DNA from: Nemania diffusa
Taxonomy: Eukaryota > Ascomycota > Sordariomycetes > Xylariales > Xylariaceae
Assembly: GCA_038501195.1 (NCBI GenBank)
Contig: JBBPUQ010000002.1
Coordinates: 6,649,001-6,713,000 of the forward strand
DNA: 64,000 bases
Direction of reading: 5' to 3'
The first letter of the stretch is position 1. The number at the start of each line of letters is the position of its first letter. This document shows, in pieces, positions 53,703 through 63,807 of the stretch. Below the pieces are notes generated by a model. The model was not told the origin of the DNA. It did not search any database and saw only the letters and a list, made by a program, of their open reading frames with translations. A program made the position numbers and the translations under genes.

Positions 53703-54611
53703 AACAAATAAAAAAAACAAAAAGTAAAATCAGCTAAAAAACGTACTATAGTTATATACTTTTTAATATATTATTATTAATTAATATTAAACAAAGTTGT
53801 GTTTTTGTTTCAAAAAAGTAAAAAACTGCTATTTTAACTAATTATACAAAAAAACTAAATTAAAAGCTGCTTTTGTTAACTAAGCAGTAAACAACAAGTT
53901 TTTTAAAATATTAATACTTTTAATAAAATAGCTATTAACAATAGTAGCTTGAAATTTAAATATTGTTTTATTAATTATTAAATAATTAAGTTTAAAATTA
54001 AACAAGTTTAGTTTATTAAATATAGTATTATTTAAATTTTTAACTGCAGCTTTGTTACTATTTACTAAAAAAGTAGCAAAACTTGTTTTATTTTAGTTAT
54101 TACTATAAAAAAAGTTTAAAACTTTTAAACTATATTAAAAAACAGTATAATTTGAGCTATTAAAAGCAGTACTTAATACATAGTACAATCGAAAAAGTAA
54201 ACATTAGTTATTTTTTAGTGTTTTAATTACGCTAGCACTATTAAAAAAAAAAGTAGCATAACAGTAAAACAGAATATCGATTCAAAAATTAATAAATTAA
54301 GTAGTTAAATTGTTATAAATTGTTGTTAAAAATAATAAAAACTTATAGCTCTAAAATTTAATTGCATATTAATGCTATAATTGTATTAAAAGTTCAATCG
54401 GAATAAAAAATAAAGCAGTTAAATTAAAAAATAAGCTAATTAAATCAAATTGTAAATTATTTTAAATAAAGTATTGTTTAAAAAGCTGTGTTAACAATAA
54501 AGTAAAAAAAAAGCGGAACTAGTTATTTAGCTAAAAAGTTTCTTGTAGTAGTACTTTTTGTTTTTGCGCTTGTGCTTTGTTTTGTTTTTTCTAGCTACAT
54601 TTAATATTTAA
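53703..54611. other. Right-end segment, possible decayed frame (U2)
   Basis: A + frame of 302 codons with Lys/Ser-rich parts (KKQKVKSAKKRT at the start, CFNYASTIKKKSS in the middle, KKKAELV near the end). It has about 33 stops (11%), which is the chance level, so coding is not demonstrated. The three copies have identical length with no indel, unlike the repeats around them. Confidence 0.3.
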
Positions 54612-54739
54612 TAAAAGCATTGTTTTTGTAATTGCGCTAACAATAAAATAATATATAAAATATAAAACTAGTAGCGTTGTTTTTATAATAGTGTTAATAA
54701 TGAAATAGTAATTAAAAATATAAAATTAATAATATTGTA

Positions 54740-57433
54740 TAATATTTATAATAATAATTATAAAAAAAAATATAAAAATAAAATTAAAGTTTATTTTATA
54801 AAAAATATATAAATTAATAAATAATAAAATAAATTATTTAGTTTTTTTTATTATATTTATTTTAAAAATATATATATATATTTTATATATTTTAATTTTA
54901 AAATAATAAAATATAATTATAAATTTAAATATAAATATATATATTATAATAAATATATTAAAATAAAATATTAATATTATATTTTAATAAGTTTTTTTAT
55001 TTAAATTTATAATAATAAAAAAAATAAAATAAATTTTTTTAAAAAAATTTTTTTTTTTTAATATTATAATAAAATAATAAAATATTTAATAATTATTTTT
55101 TTTATATTTATTATATATTATAATTTATTTTATATTTATATTTAAATAAATTTTTTTAATTTAAATTTATAATAATAAAAAATATAAATTAATATATTTT
55201 ATAATATTTTAATAAAATATTAAAAAATTAAATATTTATTTTTTTTATATTTATAATTTATTTTATATTTATTATTTAATATAATAAATTTAATTTAATA
55301 TTTATATTATAAATATTATTTAATTTAAAATTAAAATAAAATTTATAATAATAATATTTATATTAAAAAAATTAAAAAAATAAATTTTAAATAATATATA
55401 TAATATATATATAAAATATAAAATATATAAAATATATAAAATATATAAAATATATAAAATATAATTATTTATTTTTAAAATTAATTTATTTTATTTATAA
55501 TAATAATTTATTTATATAAATTTATTATAATATTAATATATATTTTTTAAATTAAATTAATTTTTATATATTAAAATATTATTTATTTAATAATATAATT
55601 AAAATTTATTATTAAAATTTTATATATTATATATAAATATTTAATAATTAATTTATAATTTTTTATTTATTTATTATATTATTTAAATTATTAATATAAA
55701 ATATTTTTAATTTATATATATAAATATTATAATAATAATATAATATTAAATTAATTTAATTAATATTTTAATTAATATTATTAATTTTAAATTTAATATA
55801 ATTTATTATTATTTTTAATTAATTTTATAAATATTTAATATTAATATTATTTTTTTTTTAATTATATTTTAATTTATATTATTTTTATAAAAATAAAATA
55901 AATTTTTATAATTTAAAAATATTTATATAAAAAATTATTATTATAAATATAATAATAATATAATTTTATTTATTAATATTTTATTTAAAAAATATTTTTA
56001 ATTATTATAATAATTTTAAATTTTTTATATTTATATTATTTAAATTTATATTAAATAATTAAAAAAATATTTTATTTATATAATTAATATTTTATATTAT
56101 AATTTATTATATAATTATAATTATTATAAATATTAAATTATATATTATATTTAAATTTAATTTATAATTAAAATTATTATATTATTTTATAATTTAAAAT
56201 TAAAATTATATATAAAAAAATTAAATATTTATTATTAAATATATTTAAAAAATATAATTTTAAATAATTTTTATTTTTATATATATTTAATATTTATAAT
56301 TTATAATTTAAAATATATAAAAATTTAAATTTAATAATTAAATAAATATTTTTAAAATTATTAATTAATTATAAAATAAAAATATAAAATTAATTTAATT
56401 AATATTTATAATTTATAATTATAAAATTATAATAAATTAAATAAATTATATAATAAATAAAATAAATATTATATTATAAAAAATATAAAATTTTTAAAAT
56501 TTTAAAAATTATAAAATTATAAAAATTTTATTATATTATAAAAAATATTTAAATATAATTTAATATAAATTTTAAAATATAAATATAATATTATTATAAT
56601 ATTTAAAATTTATATTTATTATAATATTATTAAATTTTTTATTTTAATTAAATATTATTTATTATTATATATATTAAATATATAATTATAATTATATATT
56701 TTAATTTTAATTTTTTAATTTTTTTAATTTTTTTATAATAAATATATTTTAATTTTTAAATTTATATAATTTAAAATTTTATTTAAATTTTAAAAAAATT
56801 TATTTAATATATTAATTTTATTATATATTTTATATTATTTTATTAAATAATATTTATTATTAAAATAAATTAATTAAATTAATTAAATTATATTAAAAAT
56901 ATAATTATATATATATATAAATAATTAAATATTTTATAAATATTATTTTTAATATATTATTTTAATTATATATTATATAAAATTATAAAATTTAATTAAT
57001 TATATTTATTATATTAATTTAATTAATTTTATTATTTTAAATAAAAATATATTATATATAATATTATTTATAATTTTATAAAATTTATTAATTTTTTATT
57101 TATATATTTATAATTATATAAATTATATTAAATTAATTATAAATTTATATATATAAATATAAAAAAATAATAAATTTTAAATTTTTTATTTTAAATAATT
57201 TTAAATTAATAATAATTTAAATAAAAATTTTTTTTATTATTAATTATAAAATAAAAATATTTTAATTTATTTAAATTTAATTAATTAATTATTATAATTA
57301 TTTATTAAATTTTATTAAATTTATAAATTAATTTATAAATATATTTAAATTTATTTATATTATTTAATATATTTAAATTTTATTAATTTTATATATATAT
57401 TTTTAATTTTATTAATTAATTAAATTAAAGTTA
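54740..57433. repeat. AT-only spacer S2
   Basis: About 2.7 kb of A and T. It aligns with S1 from its left end to about 32770 of S1, with indels, and then gives way directly to unit U3. It keeps a roughly 65-base segment (around 54911-54975) that S0 has and S1 lacks, so the three spacers are mosaic in their deletions. Confidence 0.85.
55400..55465. repeat. AAAATATAT microsatellite in S2
   Basis: Same array as in S0, about six units. Confidence 0.8.
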
Positions 57434-57510
57434 TTGTAACAAGTTATAGGTTAAAGTTAACTTTAAACACTTGTTTAACTTAGTCAAAATTTTGTTTTAT
57501 TTTTTTTATA

Positions 57511-58075
57511 TCAACTATATATACTTAATTAAAACACCAGATATTATATCATACCTTTTGCTTTTTTCCACTTTTTTACTATATACTTAATAAAAACACT
57601 AGATATTGTGTTATATCTTTTACTTTTTTTTATTTTTTAATTATATATTTAATAAAAACACTAGATTTAATATTGTATCTTTTATACTTTTTTACCTTTT
57701 TACTATACACTTAATAAAAATATTAAATATTATATCGCATTTTTTGCGCTTTTTCACTTTTTTACTATGCATTTAATAAAAATACCAAATATTATGTCGC
57801 ATTTTTTATACTTTTTTACCTTTTTATTATGCACTTAATAAAAACATTAAATATTATGTCGTATTTTTTGTACTTTTTTACTTTTTTACTATGTACTTAA
57901 TAAAAACATTAGATTTAATATTATATTTTCTACATTTTTTTATTTTTTTATTATATATTTAATAAAAATATCAGATTTAATATTGTATTTTTTGTACTTT
58001 TTTACTTTTTTACTATATATTTAATAAAAATATCAAATATTATATTATATCTTTTACTTTTTTTTATTTCTTTAT
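57511..58075. repeat. Left-end minisatellite, about 9 units (U3)
   Basis: Same array expanded to about nine units. The extra length (about 300 bases) accounts for the difference in distance from the unit edge to block D between U3 and the other copies. The units here keep more C and G (TATGCACTTAATAAAAA, TATGTCGCATTTTTT) and show two length classes, with and without a TTTAAT insertion after AGA. Confidence 0.82.
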
Positions 58076-58391
58076 TATTTATTTAATTAAATATTAAACA
58101 ATATATTTAATATATAAACTAGTTATTATTTAATAATATAGTTATATATTTATAACAATAAGCTAATATATTATTAAATAATAAATAGTTATAAATTTAT
58201 TTATTTGTATATATTAAATTTACTATATATATATAAATTTTTAGTTATAACAGCTTTTATATTTAGTTAAATAAGTTGTTAAACTTTTTTAAAATATATT
58301 GCAAGTTTATAGCATTAGTAATTAATATTTAATTAATTATTAATAACTATTATTTACTATTATTTTTTATTTTTTTATATTTAACTATATA

Positions 58392-58525
58392 TATTAAAAA
58401 TAAAATATTTAATATATAGTTATTTTATTATTTAAATAACTTATTAAAAAACAGAATATTTAATATATAGTTATTTTAGTATTTAAATATTTTTAGTTTT
58501 AATTAAAAAATTAAAAAACAAAATA
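58392..58525. repeat. Palindrome/direct-repeat cluster (U3)
   Basis: Counterpart of 12519-12660 with the half-sites AAAAAACAGAATATTT and AAAAAACAAAATATTT. Confidence 0.6.
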
Positions 58526-59097
58526 TTTTATATCTATTTATTTTTTTATTTTATTTTTTTTTATTTTTTTATTTTTTATAACTTTTTTTTTTAAAAATGT
58601 TTACTTTTTTTTTTTTTATATTTTTTTTTACTAAAAGTGCTTGCTTGTTTTTTTAAATATTTTATTTTTTAAGTTTTTTTTTGCTATATATTTCATTTTT
58701 TACTATATATATATATTAATATATTTATAAAATAACTAAGTTACTATTAATTTTTTATAAAAAAAAAAACTTTTTTTATAGCAGAAATATACAAAAGCTT
58801 TTTATTGTTTATTTAAACAACTTTTAGCTAATTTAATATTTTTTTTATAATAAAACTAAAGTTCTACTAGTTAAAATATTATTAACTATAAAAGTAATAT
58901 AAATACAAATTATTTATAACTACAACAAAATAAAAAATATGCAAATATATAACATTAAAATCTACAATATAACTTGCTACAAATTACAAAGTAAATTTTT
59001 TATTTACTAGCTTTATTTTACAAATATAAACATGTTTTACTTTTTTATTAATATATATAATATATAATTTTTTTTTATATATTTTATTTATATAAAG

Positions 59098-59141
59098 TTA
59101 AAAAATAAAATATTTAGTTTTTTATATATTTTGTTTTTTAA
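59098..59141. repeat. Palindrome left of block A (U3)
   Basis: Counterpart of 13228-13271; its right arm reads ATATTTTGTTTTTTAA. Confidence 0.6.
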
Positions 59142-60407
59142 TTGCTATTACTTTTTGTTTTTAATTTTTTTATAATATTAGCTGTATTAAAACTATATTA
59201 TAACTATTGCAATATTTGTATAAATATAAAAACATTTAAAATTGCTACATTTTTAAATTTTATAAACAATAAACTATAGCTATTAATAAACGTTAGCAAA
59301 ACTTATAATATAATAGTTTAATAAACAACAAACAATATATTTAGCTTTTTTAATATAAATATTGAGTTAATTAATAAAAATTATTTATTATTTATTATTA
59401 GTTATATAATAGTAATAGCAGCAAAAAACTTGCTTTTTATATTTTTTAACTATTTTTATATTTATAGCAGCAATAGCTGCTTTATAATCTCTAGCTTTAC
59501 TATAAAAAATTAACACTAAGTATTAGCTACAATAGCTTATTACTAGTTTTATTAATATAAATTAAGCAGTAATTTTTATTATAAACAATAATATATAAAC
59601 AAAAACATTATCATTTTTTTTATTATTATTAACAAAGTTGTATATACTATTTCTAAAGTAAACACTAATAAATTTGCTGCTAATAATATAGCTAAAAATA
59701 TATTAGCTAGTTTTAAATCTATAGCTAAAACAAATACAGCTATTAAATTACAGTATATAAAACAAAAAAGCTACAAAAAATATTACGCAGTAAACTATTT
59801 AAAAAAACTAATAAACAATATTTTCATTAATTTTTACAAGTTTTAAAGTTTTTAAAAAAAATAGAAAATTTTGTTTCAGCTGTTTATTATTTAAAAATAA
59901 ATGCTATTATTGCTTACAACAAAAAGTTTACAAAAATTATTATATTTAAATATTGCAAATTGTAAATATATTTGTAACTAAATAAAAGTTTTAACTAGCT
60001 AAAATATTGTTAGCAATTTTAAATTATTAATATAAAACAAAAAAAACGCTAAAATTAAAGCAATTGTTTTTATTAATAATAAAAATAAACTAAAAAATCC
60101 AGTTAAATAAAATATAGTTTAGCAAACTTTTGAAGTTGTAAAAAATAAACTTGAAAATAAAGCTAGCAATAATAATGCTGCTTTAGCTACAAAAACAGTC
60201 AAAAAAGCAAAAACTTAAAAACAAAAATATATTGCTATTAATTAATTAGTAATTAACAGTTTTATAAAAAAGTCGCTTTTAGTTTAAAATACTGCTTGTT
60301 ATTTTAAAATTAACTAAAAAAACACGAAAATAGCTCTAAATAATAAAACTACTTATTAACTTTATTAACTTGTTAATAAATACAGTTTTATTTTATTTAA
60401 AAAATAG
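59142..60407 (+). pseudogene. Decayed coding block A (U3, best copy)
   Basis: Product unknown. One + frame of about 422 codons lies between two palindromes. By hand count it has about 27 in-frame stops (6%), against roughly 10-11% expected for this base composition. Stretches of 50-90 codons are free of stops, notably 59595-59840, which reads as a Lys/Asn/Ile-rich segment with KVNTNKFAANNIAKNILASF. A second readable part around 60120-60220 contains TFEVVKNKLENKASNNNAAL; its Asn, Lys and Ile are what Asp, Glu and Val become under G-to-A change. All stops are TAA or TAG, consistent with former Gln or Trp codons. I saw no motif that identifies a family. The boundaries are set by the flanking palindromes, not by a start codon. 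Confidence 0.5.
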
Positions 60408-60441
60408 AATATTTAGTTATTTAAATATATTTTGTTTTTTA
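60397..60441. repeat. Palindrome between blocks A and B (U3)
   Basis: Counterpart of 14527-14572; left arm AAAAAATAGAATATTTA, right arm AAATATATTTTGTTTTTTA. Confidence 0.6.
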
Positions 60442-60450
60442 ATTTTATAG

Positions 60451-60774
60451 TTTATTATTAACTCTTTTTTTTTAGTAAATATAATAGAGTTTTTAAATAA
60501 AATATTAACATTTTTATGTTTTGCTTTTTTTGCAAATAAATATAAAACTAGCAAAACTATTATTTATAATAAAATAATAGCTTATTATATTTTAAAAATA
60601 AAAATTAAGCAAATAAAAAGTTTATTAAAATATTATTTTCATTTAGTTTTTACTATATTTTCTATAATAATTTAAACTTTTCAGCATTTATAAAAGTTTT
60701 TTAAAAATATACTTGAGATTTTTTTTATATATAAAAAAAACAAAGCTAAATATAACTGCATAAAAAAAAGTTAA
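60451..60774 (+). pseudogene. Decayed coding block B (U3)
   Basis: A short frame of about 108 codons between two palindromes. It has only three internal or terminal stops (60673, 60691, 60772), and the first 74 codons are open. The open part is Lys/Ile/Tyr-rich (for example NKYKTSKTIIYNKIIAYY). The same segment is open in U1 and U2, and the stop at 60673 is shared by all copies. It may be a separate small gene or an exon of the larger neighbour C. No family recognised. Confidence 0.4.
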
Positions 60775-60850
60775 GTTTTAAATTAGCAAAATTTAAAAAA
60801 AATAATAATAACTATTAATAAAAAAGATTATAAAATAAGCAATCTTTTTT

Positions 60851-60893
60851 AAAAATAAAATATTTTGCTTGCATTTATAAATATTTCGTTTTT
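60851..60893. repeat. Palindrome between blocks B and C (U3)
   Basis: Counterpart of 14981-15023; right arm AAATATTTCGTTTTT. Confidence 0.6.
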
Positions 60894-60894
60894 A

Positions 60895-62208
60895 ATATTT
60901 TTATCGAATTTATTTATATTAATTACTTTTAAACTAGCTAAATAGTTATTGTAATATTTATATAAACTTTTTTCAATTGCTATACTACAAAAATTTCGCA
61001 GTTTATTAAAAACTTTATTTAGTTAAAATAAAAAAAATTTAGCTTATTTAATAATAATAATTTTATTAAGCTTAAGTTTAAAACAAGTTTAATAAAGCAA
61101 ATTTTAATAAAAAAAAGTTTTAAAAAATAAATAAAACTAAAAAAAAAAAGTAAAATCGATATTATTTCTACTTTAAAATAATACTGCTTTAACTTGTTAA
61201 TTATTAATAAAGTTTATATAGCTAAAAACTTTTAAAACATTATATATTAAATAGTTGCTTCTATTTAATGCAACATTATTTTGTTTTATTTAGTAATATT
61301 ATTAATAAATCACTTTTATAATATATTAAAGTATTTTTGTTTAAAGTTTTTAAAACTATTAAAAACTTTATATTTATTGTTTTATTATAATAAATTAAAA
61401 CTATATAAAAACACATTAAATTTTTATAACTTATTTAGCTATGCTTTATATATTAATATAAACAGTATTAAACGTTTGTTTATACGACTTTTTTGCAAAC
61501 TTTTTTTTAAAAAACTAAAAAACTTTAATACTTTATTATTTAAACTTAAGCTTGTTTCAGCTTATTTTAAAAATAGTTATTACTAGTAAATACTTTTGCT
61601 TATATTTTTTTAAATAATTACAAAACAATATAACTAAAGCTTTAATTTCTATTATACTATAATAAATATTATTTATTAACAAGTTTTTTTGCATTAAAAC
61701 ATAAATATAAAAATTATAAATTTTAATAAAAACTAGATTTTTTTTAATAATAATATTTTTAGTATAAAGTTTATTATAGTATAAGTTGTTTTAAACACTA
61801 TTAAATAAAACATATATAATTTCTAGTTTGAATATTATTAAAAATGTTTATATATAATATTTAAAGATTTTACAAATAAAAAATCTATAAAAAAAAAAAA
61901 ACAGAATTACATTTAAAATAAAAAAAATTTTGTTATATTTAATTTTAAAGTTTAAAAAAAGCTTAATATTTTAGCTTTAAATTTAAATAATAAAAAAACA
62001 TTGCATTTTAAAAACAACTAAACTTTATATTTAAAAAAAAAAAAGCAGCAAAAATATAAAACTTTTTTATAAAATAGTAATTGTAACAAAAATAACAACA
62101 GTTAAAATAACAAAAACAACAGAAATAACAGAAGTAATAAAAATAGCAGAAGCAGCAAAAACGATATATTTAACAAAAATAGCAATTTTAATAAAAAGAA
62201 ACAATTAA
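60895..62208 (+). pseudogene. Possible decayed coding block C with a Thr/Glu/Ala-rich tail (U3)
   Basis: A + frame of 438 codons starting after a palindrome and ending with TAA at 62206-62208. Stop density over the whole frame is about 9%, close to chance, so most of it is only tentatively coding. The best evidence is the end: from 62041 to 62205 there are 55 codons with no stop, and this tail is also open in U1 and U2. It is made of ACA, ACR, GAA, GCA and ATA codons and reads like TTVKITKTTEITEVIKIAEA, which suggests an ancestral Thr/Glu/Ala-rich tail. A different frame is open for 101 codons inside it (61281-61586) in all three copies, so a frameshift or intron is possible. Confidence 0.38.
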
Positions 62209-62532
62209 TACTGCTTTTTGTTATAATAAATATTTAAAAAATCTATAAATTAATTATAAATATTAATAATAGTAGTACTAATTATATTTTCAAAAAAACA
62301 AAAAAAAATTACTATATTACTTTTTTTATTAATTATATTAGTTAATTTTAATATATAGTTAAATAAAGCCTATTTATAGCTTATTTTATTACTTAAATTT
62401 TCAACTATATATATAAGCTCGAAAATAAAAAAAGTTTGCTGTTTTAAGCAATTATTATAATAAATTCGCTATAGTTACAGCAGTAAATTGTTTTTTGTTG
62501 TATTTTATTTTGCTACAGTATATTAAAAAAAG

Positions 62533-62731
62533 AATTAAAAATAAAATATTTAATATATTTAAATATTTTATTTTTTAATTAAAAAAGCAAATATATTATA
62601 GTTATATAGCTAAAAAATAAAATATTTAATATATTTAAATATTTTGTTTTTAAATTAAATAAGCAAATATACTATAACTATAAAACTAAAAAACAGAATA
62701 TATTATTTAGTTATATATTTTATTTTTTAAT
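62533..62731. repeat. Triple palindrome cluster before block D (U3)
   Basis: Counterpart of 16665-16860. The third palindrome has left arm AAAAAACAGAATATATTA. Confidence 0.65.
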
Positions 62732-62820
62732 AAAAGTTCTATTTAGTTTTAATATTTATTGTATAAATTATTTTGTTTATTTAATAATATTAACTATTTA
62801 GTAATAAAAAATTATATATT

Positions 62821-63807
62821 TTATTTAATTTATTTAATTTAAATGTTTTTACGATTGCGTTTTATTATATAACCAAAAAACAAGCCGATATTATATTTAT
62901 ATTTAATGATTTTATATCAATTGTAAACATTTTAATTTGCAGTATATATATTATAAGAACAAATATTAATTTATATTTTTATTATTGCTGCAGCTTTATT
63001 TTTTTGATTTTATAAAATATAAACAATTTAAATTAAATTTTAAACAAACTTATTAAAATCAAACAAAAATACTTTATAAATTAAATAATTATTATTATAT
63101 TTGAAACTATATTTAAACAGTATAAAATAATTATATAGTAGAAGTTTTTTTATTAATTTGCTATAAAAAGCAAAATTAACAAAAAAATTTATAAAGAAGT
63201 AAATATTTTAATTATATATAAAATTATTTGTTATTTTTATAACTAGTTTATTATTTGCTACATTTTAAAAACTTTTGCTTTTTTAGTTTTTATTAGCAGA
63301 AAGTATATAATTAAAATTGCTAACATATTGTTTTTTATAGCTTGTTTTATATTTAATAACTTAGCGGATTACTACTACTTAAATAATTGTAGTAAATTTA
63401 ACTTTATTACAAATGCTATATAACTTGTTGTTAATTTTAACAACTTTAATTTTATATTATTTACTATAATTTTAAAACTAGCTTTTTTAGCAAATTGTTT
63501 TAAATAAAACTTAAGCGACTGTAAGTTTGAAAAAATATTAAAAGAAGTTTTTATTACTATTTAAAAAGCAAAAACTAAGTTTGAAAAAAATATAAACTTT
63601 AAAAAAAAAAGAATCGAAAAAGCAAAGCTAGTATAAAAAAAAGCAAATGTTAAAATTGAAAAAACTAAAAAAAAAGCTAAAGCAAAAGTAAAAAAAGCTA
63701 AAAAAAAAGCAGAAATAAAAGCAGAAAAAAAAGCTGCTAAAAAAGCCGAAAAAAAAGCTAAACAAGCAGCTGCAACTAAAAAGAAAAAAAAAAAAGCAAA
63801 AGTTTAA
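62821..63807 (+). pseudogene. Decayed coding block D: 329-codon frame with a Lys/Ala/Glu-rich C-terminus (U3, best copy)
   Basis: Best-supported former gene. One + frame of 329 codons ends with TAA at 63805-63807 and has only about 11 internal stops (3.4%, against about 10-11% expected). The first 60 codons are open and contain FTIAFYYITKKQADIIFIF. A middle part (63230-63420) is open for about 60 codons. The last 48 codons form a charged tail with KVKKAKKKAEIKAEKKAAKK and KQAAATKKKKKKAKV, probably a helical, nuclear-localisation-like or coiled C-terminus. Similar Lys/Ala/Glu tails are found in several fungal transposases, but I saw no catalytic DDE or other motif that would prove that. The start is taken just after the triple palindrome; no ATG is evident. 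Downstream lies about 350 bases without a gene, then the 172-bp repeats in U1 and U2. Confidence 0.62.

Larger units (their letters stand above)
37021..54739. repeat. Unit copy U2 (complete, about 17.7 kb)
   Basis: Second complete copy, in the same orientation as U1. The left edge keeps TTAACCCTAAGCAC, where U1 and U3 have TTAACTTTAAACAC; this is a clear transition difference. It has four minisatellite units at its left end, two 172-bp repeats, a 17-base deletion in block E, and a poly-A tract seven bases longer in block D. Confidence 0.88.
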
